In this document: piece by piece, positions 36,215 to 44,496 of the stretch
How the letters are laid out: the number at the start of each line of letters is the position of its first letter
Position numbering within the stretch: the first letter of the stretch is position 1
Source: Arthrobacter sp. PM3
Lineage (GTDB): Bacteria > Actinomycetota > Actinomycetes > Actinomycetales > Micrococcaceae
Reading direction: 5' to 3'
NCBI RefSeq assembly: GCF_003352915.1
Contig: NZ_CP022314.1
Coordinates: 1,770,917 to 1,834,916, forward strand
Length of the DNA: 64,000 nucleotides
Notes under the pieces: generated by a model
The model's input: only the letters and a program-made list of their open reading frames with translations
What the model was told of the DNA's origin: nothing
The model's database searches: none
Position numbers and translations under genes: made by a program

Positions 36215-36523
36215 ATGCCATTTCGCTGGTCCGGCCGGGCCTCCCAGACGCTGTCCGCGGCGGCGATGAGCGCGCTGTTGTTCGCCAGCGCCGCCAAGCA
36301 CTTCCGCGAGCCCGAGTATTTCCACCCGGTGGTGCCCGACATCCTCTGCCGTGACGATACCGGCGAACGGCCGAACGGCCCGCTGGCCGTCCTGTCCCGG
36401 GAGGAATGGGTGGCGGCCAGCGGCCTCCTGGAAGCAGCCGCCGCCGTCGGGCTCCTGATCCCGGCCGCCCGGCACCTCATCGCGTCGGGCCGAGCCCTGA
36501 CGCGGCGGGACAGGCGGCTGTGA
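36215..36523 (+). CDS. Small membrane protein, DoxX-like
   Basis: 102-residue protein with two hydrophobic segments, LSAAAMSALLFASAAKHF and VAASGLLEAAAAVGLLIPAA. The latter resembles a half of a DoxX-like four-helix bundle, with the family-like HFREPEYFHPVVPD between. Its start is either ATG 36215 or TTG 36203; neither has a good ribosome binding site. The stop overlaps azlC by a GTGA, so it is probably co-expressed with the transporter. Function unknown. Confidence 0.7.
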   Translation: MPFRWSGRASQTLSAAAMSALLFASAAKHFREPEYFHPVVPDILCRDDTGERPNGPLAVLSREEWVAASGLLEAAAAVGLLIPAARHLIASGRALTRRDRRL

Positions 36524-37293
36524 AACTCCTGCAGTCACCCGCGGTGCGGATCGGCCTGTCGATCAGCATTGCCACCGGGTTGTACGGCGTCTCCTTCGGC
36601 GCGCTGTCCGTGACCTCCGGCCTTGATTTCTGGCAGACCATGGCCCTGAGCCTGCTGCTGTTCAGCGGCGGCTCGCAGTTCGCCTTCATCGGCGTGGTGG
36701 CCGGCGGCGGATCCGGTGTCGCCGCGATGGGTGCCGCCACGCTGCTGGGCATGCGCAACGGGATCTACGGCATGCAGATCAACGCCCTGCTGCAGCCGCG
36801 TGGGTGGCACAGGTTCGCCGCCGCGCAGCTGACCATCGACGAGTCGACCGCCACCAGCACAGGGCAGACGGATCCCGCCGAGCAGCGGCGCGGCTTTTGG
36901 ACCACCGGCATCGGCGTGTTCGTCCTCTGGAACTTGTTCACGGCCCTCGGCGCCCTGGCGGGAGGGGCGCTCGGGGACCCGAAACAGTGGGGGCTTGACG
37001 GCGCCGCCGTCGCAGCATTCCTTGGCCTGCTGTGGCCGCGGCTGAAAGGAAGGGAACCGATGGCCATCGCGGCGGTCTGCGCGCTCGCCACCGTGCTGGC
37101 CGTGCCGTATGTGCCGCCGGGAGTGCCGATCCTCGTCGCCGCCGTCGTGGCCGCCGGAATCGGCTGGTTCAGCCACGGGCGCAGCGACGAGGGCCTGGAA
37201 CCCGACGTCGATCCGTACGCGGAGCATCACGCGCACGGCCGCCGCGACCACCCGGAGGAGAACCCCGGCGACCGCACCGGAGGGACCGCATGA
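36520..37293 (+). CDS. azlC: AzlC-family branched-chain amino acid exporter, large subunit
   Basis: 257-residue membrane protein. It contains the AzlC pattern GLYGVSFGALSVTSGLDFWQ, LLFSGGSQFAFIGVVAGGGSG and AATLLGMRNGIYGMQ, with about seven helices. A His/Glu-rich soluble tail follows (about residues 225-257). The GTG at 36520 overlaps the stop of the preceding gene. Together with AzlD it exports branched-chain amino acids or analogues. Confidence 0.9.
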   Translation: MKLLQSPAVRIGLSISIATGLYGVSFGALSVTSGLDFWQTMALSLLLFSGGSQFAFIGVVAGGGSGVAAMGAATLLGMRNGIYGMQINALLQPRGWHRFAAAQLTIDESTATSTGQTDPAEQRRGFWTTGIGVFVLWNLFTALGALAGGALGDPKQWGLDGAAVAAFLGLLWPRLKGREPMAIAAVCALATVLAVPYVPPGVPILVAAVVAAGIGWFSHGRSDEGLEPDVDPYAEHHAHGRRDHPEENPGDRTGGTA

Positions 37294-37601
37294 ACCTGTG
37301 GATGTGGCTGCTGCTCTCCTGCCTGCTGGCGTATGCCTGGAAGCTGCTCGGCTACCTGGTGCCCTCCAGCCTGCTCCGCAACCCGCGGATGTCCAGGATC
37401 GCCGGGACCATGACGATCGGCCTGCTGGCCTCCCTGACGGTGGTGAACGCCGTCGCCTCGGGCCAGTCGCTGGTGCTGGATGCCCGGCTGGGCGCGTTGG
37501 CCGCGGCGGGGGTCGCCCTCTGGTTCCGGGCGCCGTTCCTGGTGGTGGTGATCGCGGGAGCCGCCGCGGCCGCCGGGCTGCGGCTGCTGGGCTGGAATTG
37601 A
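37290..37601 (+). CDS. azlD: AzlD-family branched-chain amino acid exporter, small subunit
   Basis: 103-residue membrane protein with three to four hydrophobic segments. It begins MNLWMWLLLSCLLAYAWKLLG, with LVPSSLLRNPRMSRIAGTM and the C-terminal FLVVVIAGAAAAAGLRLLG typical of AzlD. ATGA overlap with azlC, so the two are coupled. It is the essential partner of AzlC in export. Confidence 0.9.
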   Translation: MNLWMWLLLSCLLAYAWKLLGYLVPSSLLRNPRMSRIAGTMTIGLLASLTVVNAVASGQSLVLDARLGALAAAGVALWFRAPFLVVVIAGAAAAAGLRLLGWN

Positions 37602-37677
37602 GCCGCGGGCGGAACCTGGCCCGTGCCGACGGCACATGGGCCACCGCCCGGCTAGTTCACAGCGGCCGCGGTGGGAA

Positions 37678-37691
37678 CGGTCTTTAGTCCC
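37678..37691 (+). promoter_or_regulatory. DosR-like box upstream of the ANTAR operon
   Basis: CGGTCTTTAGTCCC matches 12 of 14 positions of the mycobacterial DosR core GGGACTWWAGTCCC (consensus recalled). It lies 35 bases before the ATG of the 79-residue gene, a suitable distance for an activator site. Confidence 0.45.
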
Positions 37692-37726
37692 TACTTGCCG
37701 CACGGATCGCATGGGAGCATTCGAAC

Positions 37727-37966
37727 ATGACTGATCACGACGATCTGGGCGCCGAGGAGTCACGCAAGGAGCACCGCACCAAGCCGCACGAGTCGCTTGC
37801 ATCCTCCGGGGCTGAGTCCACGAGGGAACTGCGCGATGTGGCCCGCCGCCGTCGTGAAGCCGAGGAGAAGCTGCAGCACCACCTTCTCGAAGCCAAGGAA
37901 AAGCCGGTCGAGGAACACCACCATCCTGCCGCCCCGGAAACCGAAGAGAAACCGGTCGGGGACTAG
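37727..37966 (+). CDS. Small charged hypothetical protein
   Basis: 79-residue, highly charged protein (RRRREAEEKLQHHLLEAKEK) predicted to be a single long helix with a disordered acidic end. No domain recognised. It starts at an ATG 4 bases after CGAAC and ends with its stop overlapping the GTG start of the GAF-ANTAR gene by one base. The tight coupling suggests an accessory role to that regulator, but nothing more is visible. Confidence 0.7.
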   Translation: MTDHDDLGAEESRKEHRTKPHESLASSGAESTRELRDVARRRREAEEKLQHHLLEAKEKPVEEHHHPAAPETEEKPVGD

Positions 37967-38739
37967 TGCCCGGCGCCCGGCTGTCGGAGCACCTTCAGGA
38001 CCTGGTGCTGGAAAACGCCAGCGTCGACGAGTTCCTGCAGGAGCTGTCCGGCGCAATCGCAGAGTTCGGGGCCGCCGCGGCAGGCTGCGCGATGCACAGT
38101 TCGGTGCGCCTGATCCGCAACCGGCAGCCGGCCGTCCTGGCGGGCAGCGACCCCGCGGCGCTGGCGCTGGAGCAGTTCCAGGACCGCGCGGGCGGTCCCG
38201 CGTTGGCCGCCCTGGCCACCGGCCGGGCAGCCCTGCTGGGCAGCGGCACCGCGGTGGGCACCGGCGTGACGGCGGTCGGCGCCACGGGTGGCAGCCCCGA
38301 GCCGCGGCTGGACCGCTACCGGCGAACCGCCGCCCGCTGGGGCATCCGGAGCGCGCTGAGCGTGCCCGTCGCCCTGGATCAGGGCGCCGAGGCAGCCCTG
38401 ACATATCTTGCCGCCGACCCGGACGCGTTCGACGGCGGCGTGGCCGCCAGTTGCGAGGCGTTTGCCGCCACGGCCGGAAAATCCATGCGCCTGGCCGTGC
38501 GCCTGGGCTCGGTCCAGGAGCTCAACGAAGACCTGCTCCAAGCCATGAAGTCGCGGACCACCATCAACCTTGCGTCCGGCATCCTCATGGCCCAGAGCCG
38601 GTGCTCGCAGGCCGAGGCGTTCGCGCTGCTCAGCAAGGTTTCGAACAACCGCAACATCAAGCTGCGGCTCGTGGCCGAGGAAATCCTGCACAAGTTCGAG
38701 TCCGGGCCCTACACCACCGACTTCGGCACCCGGGCCTGA
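37966..38739 (+). CDS. GAF-ANTAR RNA-binding antiterminator
   Basis: 257-residue regulator. The N-terminal two thirds form a GAF sensor domain (ACALEQFQ-like segments, then RWGIRSALSVPVALDQGAEAALTYLA). The C-terminal ANTAR domain (about residues 190-250) shows NEDLLQAMKSRTTINLASGILMAQ and CSQAEAFALLSKVSNNRNIKLRLVAEEIL. ANTAR proteins bind paired hairpins in nascent RNA and prevent termination. The ligand of the GAF domain is unknown. The GTG start overlaps the previous stop. Confidence 0.9.
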   Translation: MPGARLSEHLQDLVLENASVDEFLQELSGAIAEFGAAAAGCAMHSSVRLIRNRQPAVLAGSDPAALALEQFQDRAGGPALAALATGRAALLGSGTAVGTGVTAVGATGGSPEPRLDRYRRTAARWGIRSALSVPVALDQGAEAALTYLAADPDAFDGGVAASCEAFAATAGKSMRLAVRLGSVQELNEDLLQAMKSRTTINLASGILMAQSRCSQAEAFALLSKVSNNRNIKLRLVAEEILHKFESGPYTTDFGTRA

Positions 38740-38757
38740 CGGCCGACCGCCGGACGG

Positions 38758-39684
38758 TCAGCCGGCGTCGACCCTCACAATGATCTTCCCGCGGGTATGA
38801 CCCTCCATGTTCAGCCGGAAGGCGCCGGCCGCGTCCGCCAGCGGAAACGTCCGCGCCACTTCGACCTTGAGCCCGTGCTCGTCCACCAAACGCGCCAGGC
38901 GATCGAGGTCGGCCGCGACAGGGTTCACCCACATCCACGTGCCGCCGTGTTCCTCCACCGAACTGTCCGCGATGGACGCGTGCCGGCCGCCCTCCGCGAG
39001 GACCGCCAATGTGGTGTCAAGGTTGCCGCCCACGAAGTCCGCCACGACGTCCGCACCGGCGGGGGCCACGGCCCTGACCCGTTCCGCCAGGCCCTCCCCG
39101 TAGCTGACCGGCTCGGCCCCGAGTGCCCGGAGGAAATCGTGGTTCTTCTCCGAGGCGGTGGCAATCACGCGGGCGCCGAACGCCACGGCGAGCTGGATCC
39201 CGAGGGAACCCACGCCGCCGGCGCCGCCGTGGATCAGTACTGTGTCTGACGCCTTGATGCCCAGCCGGGTGAGGACCTGGTACGCGGTGAGCCCGGCGAG
39301 CGGAAGCCCGGCGGAGCCGTCCCAGTCCAGGGTTGCCGGCTTCCGGGCCAGGAGCCGTTCTGGCAGGGCGATGTACTCGGCGAAGCTTCCGCCGTGGACG
39401 AAGTCCTTCCGGCCGTAGGCAATGACTTCATCGCCGGGCCGGAAGTTCGGGGCGTCGATTCCCGCCGACTCCACGACGCCGGCGACATCCCAGCCCGGGA
39501 TGACGGGGAATTGAAGATCCATCATGGAATCGAGGTAGCCGGCCATGATCTTCCAGTCCACCGGGTTCACGGACGCCGCCTTGACCTTCACCAGGACCAT
39601 GCCGGGCCCGACTTTCGGCAGGGGCTGCTCCGTCAGTTCGAGGACATCAGGACTTCCATACTGGCTGTAGCTGATCGCTTTCAT
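38758..39684 (-). CDS. NADP-dependent quinone oxidoreductase (MDR superfamily)
   Basis: 308-residue zinc-free medium-chain reductase. It begins MKAISYSQYGSPDVLELTE, followed by VKAASVNPVDWKIMAGYL and the VIPGWDVAGVVESAG block. The nucleotide-binding motif is VLIHGGAGGVGSLGIQLA. The C-terminal ARTFPLADAAGAFRLNMEGHTRGKIIV is typical. It reduces quinones or enones with NADPH; substrate unknown. An AAGG precedes the ATG. Confidence 0.92.
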   Translation of the reverse strand: MKAISYSQYGSPDVLELTEQPLPKVGPGMVLVKVKAASVNPVDWKIMAGYLDSMMDLQFPVIPGWDVAGVVESAGIDAPNFRPGDEVIAYGRKDFVHGGSFAEYIALPERLLARKPATLDWDGSAGLPLAGLTAYQVLTRLGIKASDTVLIHGGAGGVGSLGIQLAVAFGARVIATASEKNHDFLRALGAEPVSYGEGLAERVRAVAPAGADVVADFVGGNLDTTLAVLAEGGRHASIADSSVEEHGGTWMWVNPVAADLDRLARLVDEHGLKVEVARTFPLADAAGAFRLNMEGHTRGKIIVRVDAG

Positions 39685-39713
39685 GCCTTAGGGCAACCCC
39701 CGGGCTCCCGGCC

Positions 39714-39757
39714 GTATTCCGGCGGTGACTTCTTTTTGGCGGTCGTATTCCGGCGGT
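39714..39757. repeat. 13-bp direct repeat at the DUF1232 gene end
   Basis: GTATTCCGGCGGT occurs at 39714-39726 and again at 39745-39757, 31 bp apart, the second copy touching the stop codon of the DUF1232 gene. It may be a small duplication of the 3' end or a binding-site pair. Confidence 0.4.
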
Positions 39758-40173
39758 CAGGCGGGCGTTCCGAGGCCGGCGAGCTTCAGGATGACGGCCA
39801 GGCCTTCCGCGGTGCCGGGCCAGTGGCGCCGGACGGCGTCGGCGCCGGCGCTGGCGACCACCGAGCGCAGCACGAGCGCCACGATCACAACGTCATCGGC
39901 GTAGCCGATCACCGGAATGAAGTCCGGAACGAGGTCGATCGGTGAGGCGAGATAGACCAGGAGCAGCACCAGCAGGACCCGGACCCCGACCGCCACGGTC
40001 TTGTCAGCCAGCAGGTGGCGGATGAGCCGCAACAGGTCCGGGAGCAGCCGCAGGGCGTCCTTCATGGTGACGGTATCGGGGTGCCGGCGGGCATAGGCCC
40101 ACAGCAGGACCAGCAGGATCGCGTAGACCACCAGCAGGCCGCCGATGACCCCGGCGAGGGTTTCCCATCCCAT
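39757..40173 (-). CDS. DUF1232/YkvA-family membrane protein
   Basis: 138-residue protein. An N-terminal membrane helix (ETLAGVIGGLLVVYAILLVLL) is followed by the DUF1232 core ADKTVAVGVRVLLVLLLVYLASPIDLVPDFIPVIGYADDVVIVALVLRS, whose SPIDLVPDFIPVIGYADD loop is diagnostic. Function unknown; family members are small inner-membrane proteins. Confidence 0.92.
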   Translation of the reverse strand: MGWETLAGVIGGLLVVYAILLVLLWAYARRHPDTVTMKDALRLLPDLLRLIRHLLADKTVAVGVRVLLVLLLVYLASPIDLVPDFIPVIGYADDVVIVALVLRSVVASAGADAVRRHWPGTAEGLAVILKLAGLGTPA

Positions 40174-40190
40174 GGGCCCGAATTTACCCG

Positions 40191-40823
40191 CTACCCCAAT
40201 ACGGCGTCGAACGCGGTGCCCGGCAGCGGAGCCTGCGGCGGCAGTGCCCGGTCCGGGCGTTCCGTGCGGATGGCGTCTTCGACCAGCGCCACGGGGCGAC
40301 GCCAGGCATCGGAGCCCGGTTCCATGGTGTCCACGACGCCGATCAGCATGGCCAGGAGGCGGATCATGTCCGTCATCGAGATGTCGCTGCGCAGCGTGCC
40401 CTGGCCCTGCCCGCGGCCCAGCAGGACGGCGATGGATTCAATCAGGCCGCCGGTGATTCCGGTCAGCAGCCCCCGCCGGCCCGCGACCGCACCCAGGAGG
40501 TTCGCTTCCTCGCTGGCGACGCGCATGGTGGCATCGATGACCCGGAAAAGGCCGGTGGCGGCGTCGGGGTCGGCCAGGGCCTGGTCGATGGCCGGGTCCA
40601 CCTGGAGCCGGAGCTGCCGGTTCAGGGCGGCGAGCACCAGGTCTTCCTTGTCGGCGAAGTTCCGGAAGAGGGTGGCCGGCCCCACCCCGGCGGTGAGCGC
40701 GATGGTCTGCAGCGGCACTTCGGGGCCGTGCTCGCGGAAGCATTCGCGGGCCGCGGAGATGATCTTGTCCACGTTGCGCGCGGCGTCTGCACGGAGCGGC
40801 CTGCGGTCTACTGCCCGGTTCAT
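40191..40823 (-). CDS. TetR-family transcriptional regulator
   Basis: 210-residue regulator. The N-terminal HTH reads AARNVDKIISAARECFREHGPEVPLQTIALTAGVGPATLFRNFADKEDLVLAAL, the standard TetR pattern. The helical ligand domain (about 80-200) has no recognisable ligand signature. It is followed by the DUF1232 gene, 17 bp apart in the same direction, and may control it or distant genes. Confidence 0.92.
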   Translation of the reverse strand: MNRAVDRRPLRADAARNVDKIISAARECFREHGPEVPLQTIALTAGVGPATLFRNFADKEDLVLAALNRQLRLQVDPAIDQALADPDAATGLFRVIDATMRVASEEANLLGAVAGRRGLLTGITGGLIESIAVLLGRGQGQGTLRSDISMTDMIRLLAMLIGVVDTMEPGSDAWRRPVALVEDAIRTERPDRALPPQAPLPGTAFDAVLG

Positions 40824-40933
40824 TTGCCTAGGTTAGCAACGCGCGGGCCCGGCGCAGCTGTTACCGCCGGGTAGTCCTTTATGTGACGATTCCGGGCGCC
40901 CATTCCGGTGCCGGAGGGTGCGGAGGCCTGCCC

Positions 40934-41638
40934 TCAACCGGCTTCCAGGACGAAGAAGATGAAGGACAGGAACGCTGTCCGTTCGCCGCTGAGGATGCGC
41001 GGCGGAAGGAGTTCGTGCGGTGTGTCCGGAGCCGGTTCCGGTTCGCTCACGGCGGCCACTCGGTAACCTGCCGACGTGAAGGCGCTGATCATCGCGTGAA
41101 GGGGCCGGTGCCAGAAGGTCAGCACCGCAGGCTCACCGTCGAATTCATAATCCTCCGAGTACTGCCGGACGGCGAAGTAGTCCTCGGTTGGCTGGGTGAC
41201 CACGCTGACCGTGGGGTGGTTGACCGACAGAATCAGGCGCCCGCCGGGCTTCAGCACGCGCCGCAGTTCGGCAAGCGGCGCTGACCAGTCCTGCAGATAG
41301 TGCAGGACCAGGGACGAGACGACGTCGTCGAAGGAGCCATCGGCGAAGGGCAGCGGCTTGCTCAGGTCTGCCACGTGCAGGTCCGCGGCCGGGCCCAAGC
41401 GCTGCCGTGCCAATTCGAGCATCGCGGGACTGGCATCGAAGCCCGTCATGATCGCGCCTTTAGCGCTCAAGGCCGCGGACAGCGGCCCGGAGCCGCACCC
41501 TGCGTCCAGGACCCGGCGGCCGTCGACGTCGCCGGCGAGGCCAATCATCGCCGGGCGCTCGTAGTAGGCGTTGAGGAGGCTGGACTCGTTCTCCGCCGAG
41601 TAGCTCTCGGCGAAACTGTCATAGTGGTCAGGCTTCAC
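40934..41638 (-). CDS. Class I SAM-dependent methyltransferase
   Basis: 234-residue methyltransferase. Motif I is RVLDAGCGSGPLSAALSAKGAIMTGFDASPAML, motif II area LHVADLSKPLPFADGSFDDVVSSLVLHYL, and motif III LKPGGRLILSVNHP. It resembles UbiE/Coq5-like enzymes of unknown small-molecule substrate. The start is GTG at 41638. Monocistronic. Confidence 0.92.
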   Translation of the reverse strand: MKPDHYDSFAESYSAENESSLLNAYYERPAMIGLAGDVDGRRVLDAGCGSGPLSAALSAKGAIMTGFDASPAMLELARQRLGPAADLHVADLSKPLPFADGSFDDVVSSLVLHYLQDWSAPLAELRRVLKPGGRLILSVNHPTVSVVTQPTEDYFAVRQYSEDYEFDGEPAVLTFWHRPLHAMISAFTSAGYRVAAVSEPEPAPDTPHELLPPRILSGERTAFLSFIFFVLEAG

Positions 41639-41774
41639 GGAACCTCGCTCACGGTTGGGACGGCCACGGCTGGAACTGTCAGCTCGAGCCTAACAACGCC
41701 GCCCGTGAAAGACTGGTGCGGGACGGCCCGACAATTCCGACTGCCGGTCCGGACCCAGTGAAAGGAACCAGCAC

Positions 41775-42101
41775 ATGCTCGTCGCATTCTCCGTAGCACC
41801 CTCCGGCGATCCCGCCAACGGCCAGGCGCCCGGCGACGCTTCGGTCCATGACGCCGTCGCGGCTGCCGTGCGGATCGTCCGGGAGTCCGGGCTGCCCAAC
41901 CGGACGAGTTCCATGTTCACCGAGATTGAGGGCGAGTGGGACGAAGTCATGGACGTCGTCAAGCGGGCCACCGACGCGGTGGGCGCCTACGGTTCCCGCG
42001 TCTCACTGGTCCTCAAAGCGGACATCCGCCCCGGGTACAGCGGCGAGCTCACGGGCAAGGTGGAGCGGCTGGAAAACGCGCTCGGCGGACAGGAACAGTA
42101 G
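41775..42101 (+). CDS. Thiamine-binding MTH1187/YkoF-type protein
   Basis: 108-residue protein of the MTH1187 (DUF77) family, which forms tetramers and binds thiamine or related pyrimidines. It begins MLVAFSVAPSGD, then VAAAVRIVRESGLPNRTSSMFTEIEGEWDEVMDVVKRA, the diagnostic pattern. AAAGGA lies 11 bases before the ATG. No thiamine gene adjoins. Likely role: thiamine salvage or buffering. Confidence 0.9.
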   Translation: MLVAFSVAPSGDPANGQAPGDASVHDAVAAAVRIVRESGLPNRTSSMFTEIEGEWDEVMDVVKRATDAVGAYGSRVSLVLKADIRPGYSGELTGKVERLENALGGQEQ

Positions 42102-42173
42102 GGCACCAGGCCCTGGGCTGGCACCGGCTCCGGGAGTCTACCGCCGGGCCCGGACGGCTGGAACACTGGGGGC

Positions 42174-42851
42174 ATGATCGAGCATCAGCCCGCTCCCGGC
42201 TGGGTGGCCGTGGAGAACTTCCTGTCCGACGTCGTGGTCCGTCCGGGCCCTGAACTCCAACGCGCGGTGACCACCGCCCTTGAGGCGGGCATGCCGCCCA
42301 TCGAGGTGGCTCCCAACGCCGGCAAGCTCCTGAAACTTCTGGTCCAGCTCTCCGGCGCCCGCCGGGTTCTGGAGATCGGCACCCTGGCCGGCTTCAGCAC
42401 CATTTGGATGGCCCAGGGACTGCCCGACGACGGCCGCCTCGTCACGTGCGAGTACCTGCCCCGGCACGCCCGCGTGGCGCGCGCCAACATTGACGACGCC
42501 GGTCTGGGCCACAAGGTCGACATCAGGGTGGGCGCGGCACTGGACACCCTGCGCGAGCTGGAACGCGAGCCGGGGCCGCCCTTCGATTTCGTGTTCATCG
42601 ACGCCGACAAGGAAAACAACCCCCACTACCTGGACTGGGCCATCCGGCTGGGCCGGCCGGGCACAGCGATCGTGATGGACAACGTCGTCTGGGAGGGGGC
42701 CGTACTGGACGCGACCATGGACACCGTGAACGCGCCCGGCATCATCAGCGCGCTACGGATGCTCGGCGACCACCCCCGGCTCGACGGCACCGTCATGCAG
42801 ACCGTGGGCTCGAAAGGCTGGGACGGCTTCGCCCTGGCGATCGTCCGCTAG
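42174..42851 (+). CDS. SAM-dependent O-methyltransferase (caffeoyl-CoA/catechol type)
   Basis: 225-residue O-methyltransferase of the class I group. Motif I is RRVLEIGTLAGFSTIWMAQGLP, motif II VTCEYLPRHARVARANIDDAGL, and the metal-binding FDFVFIDADKENNPHYLDWAIRLG. This matches divalent-metal O-methyltransferases that methylate catechols or hydroxyl groups. No obvious pathway partner adjoins. Confidence 0.9.
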   Translation: MIEHQPAPGWVAVENFLSDVVVRPGPELQRAVTTALEAGMPPIEVAPNAGKLLKLLVQLSGARRVLEIGTLAGFSTIWMAQGLPDDGRLVTCEYLPRHARVARANIDDAGLGHKVDIRVGAALDTLRELEREPGPPFDFVFIDADKENNPHYLDWAIRLGRPGTAIVMDNVVWEGAVLDATMDTVNAPGIISALRMLGDHPRLDGTVMQTVGSKGWDGFALAIVR

Positions 42852-42879
42852 CGCGGGAGCGGCCGGCCCGGTGCGACCG

Positions 42880-43280
42880 GCCGGGTGCGACCGGCCCGGT
42901 GCCACCGGCCCGCCCAGTGGGCATGTCCCCCGCCGACCGGCTGGCCCGCGGAGCATGCCCATTTTTCAAGCCGCGGATTGGGCATAGTGGCACCATGCCC
43001 AGTGCCCGCGTCACCGGGAGGGCATGTCCAGTGGCGTCGGTTCGTGCGACTGGGCATGTCCGGTGCCCGCGGCACGGAGAGAGCATGTCCGGTGGTCGCA
43101 GGTCATGCGGGTGGGTATGTCCAATGGCTGGGGCCTCGGGAGGGCATGTCCAGTGGTCGCGACACCGGGAGGGCATGCTCAGTGGCCGCGGTTCGTGCGA
43201 CTGGGCATGTCCGGTGGCCGCGGCACGGGGAGGGCATGTCCAGTGGTCGCGGTTCGTGAGACTGGGCGTGCCCACCGGAG
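42880..43280. repeat. Repeat array 2: phased GGGCATGTCC near-palindromes
   Basis: About 12 copies of the decamer GGGCATGTCC or a one-base variant. The CATG cores lie at 42922, 42954, 42994, 43023, 43055, 43084, 43116 (TATG), 43145, 43174, 43206, 43235 and 43267 (CGTG). Nearly all steps are exactly 29 or 32 bp. A CATA half-site at 42983 follows the 42954 core by 29 bp. The same relative offsets (+29, +40, +69, +101) occur in array 1 from 24338. Steps of 29 and 32 change the reading frame, so overlapping open frames are spurious. Confidence 0.9.
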
Positions 43281-43282
43281 TG

Positions 43283-43296
43283 CTAAGTATGCTTAG
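43283..43296. promoter_or_regulatory. CTAAGTATGCTTAG palindrome upstream of acyl-CoA dehydrogenase gene
   Basis: Near-perfect inverted repeat with arms CTAAG and CTTAG, 78 bases before the ATG of the acyl-CoA dehydrogenase gene. Related CTAAGCATG strings lie upstream of the DUF6458-like gene (25381), the small Rho_N-like gene (19437-19453, reversed) and the stress-protein operon (63116). It may be a shared promoter or operator element. Confidence 0.4.
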
Positions 43297-43374
43297 ATTG
43301 CTAGGCAGCGGCGCCGCCCGCCGCCGGATCCGCCCAGCAGAACCGCCGAACCCAAAGGAACACAGGCAGCCGAA

Positions 43375-44496
43375 ATGAACGGGACCCCCGCCTCCCACCA
43401 CGTCATCCCTGCCAGGATCAGCCCTGTGAGAATCAGCTCATCGGCCGCCGAGCTCGACGCCATCAGGCCTCTGCTGTCCGAGGCGCAGGCTGCTATCGGC
43501 GATGTCCCGGCCCTGCTTGACCTCGCCAAAACAGTGGCGGCGACGGCGCCGAAACCGGGGGAGGGGCGGACCGCTTTCCTCTGGGAGATTCTGGCCTCCG
43601 TGGCCGCCGTCGACGTCGCTGCCGGCCGGGTGCTGGAGCCGCACCTGGACGCCGCCGCGATCCTGGCGCAGGCGGCGGGCCTGGCCGCGGACGAGGGCCG
43701 GGACTGCCCGGACTTTGCCGGGATCCACTTTGACGGCGCCTGGGGCGTCTTCGCCGCGGAGGCACCCGGCCTGCGGCTTGAGGCGAAGGAAACGGGGGGA
43801 TGCTTCGAGCTCCGCGGCGCCAAACCCTGGTGCTCGCTGGCCGCGCATCTGGACCATGCGGTGCTGACCGCCCACGTCGGGGACAGCGGCCGCGCCGCGT
43901 TCGCCGTCGACCTCCACGCCGACGGCGTGAGCTTTTCGGACCCGGCGTGGACCAGCCGCGGCCTGCGCGAAATCCCCAGCGGCACGGTGCACTTCGACGG
44001 AGTCCAGGCGGTGCCGCTGGGCGGCTCCGGCTGGTACTTCCAGCGTCCGGGCTTCGCGTGGGGCGGCATGGGCGTGGCCGCCTGCTGGCTGGGCGGCGGC
44101 GTCGCGGTGGCGCGCAGCTTTGCCGCATCGCTGCAGAAGGCCGCCGACGGCGGACGTGAGCCGGACCAGATCGCGCTGGCCCACCTCGGCGAAATCGACC
44201 GCACCCTGACGGCCCTGACCGGGTATCTCGCGCGGACCGCCGCACGGATAGACGCGGGGGAGCTGTCCGACGGCGGCGCATGGCGCGAGGCGCTGCGCGT
44301 CCGCGGCGGCGTGGCCACGGCCGTTGAACGCATCCAGGCGCTCGTGAGCCAGAACCTGGGTCCGGCCCCGCTGGCCTTCGATGAGGCCTACGGGAAACGC
44401 ATGGCTGACCTCGCCCTGTATATCCGCCAGCATCACGCCATGCGCGACGACGCACAACTGGGCACCCTGCTACTGGCAGGAAACACCCCATGGTGA
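43375..44496 (+). CDS. Acyl-CoA dehydrogenase-like flavoprotein
   Basis: 373-residue member of the acyl-CoA dehydrogenase superfamily. The middle beta domain shows RLEAKETGGCFELRGAKPWCSLAAHLDHAVLTA. The C-terminal helical domain shows LGEIDRTLTALTGYLARTAA and AFDEAYGKRMADLALYIRQHHAMRDD. It is shorter than typical fatty acid enzymes, and the catalytic Glu position is unclear. It is first in an operon with the PIG-L/NodS fusion and GT2 genes (7-bp overlap with the next), so the substrate is probably an intermediate of that unknown pathway rather than a fatty acid. An in-frame GTG at 43426 is an alternative start. Confidence 0.8.
   Translation: MNGTPASHHVIPARISPVRISSSAAELDAIRPLLSEAQAAIGDVPALLDLAKTVAATAPKPGEGRTAFLWEILASVAAVDVAAGRVLEPHLDAAAILAQAAGLAADEGRDCPDFAGIHFDGAWGVFAAEAPGLRLEAKETGGCFELRGAKPWCSLAAHLDHAVLTAHVGDSGRAAFAVDLHADGVSFSDPAWTSRGLREIPSGTVHFDGVQAVPLGGSGWYFQRPGFAWGGMGVAACWLGGGVAVARSFAASLQKAADGGREPDQIALAHLGEIDRTLTALTGYLARTAARIDAGELSDGGAWREALRVRGGVATAVERIQALVSQNLGPAPLAFDEAYGKRMADLALYIRQHHAMRDDAQLGTLLLAGNTPW

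Noticed and set aside
42880..43280. CRISPR array
   Set aside because: Repeats are short (10 bp), intervening sequences are themselves repeated, and there are no cas genes.
42793..43401. Long minus-strand open frame (202 residues) across array 2 and plus-strand frames overlapping it
   Set aside because: Repeated WTCP/GHA-type strings come from the decamer read in shifting frames; the 29- and 32-bp steps change frame, and no ribosome binding site or family is present.
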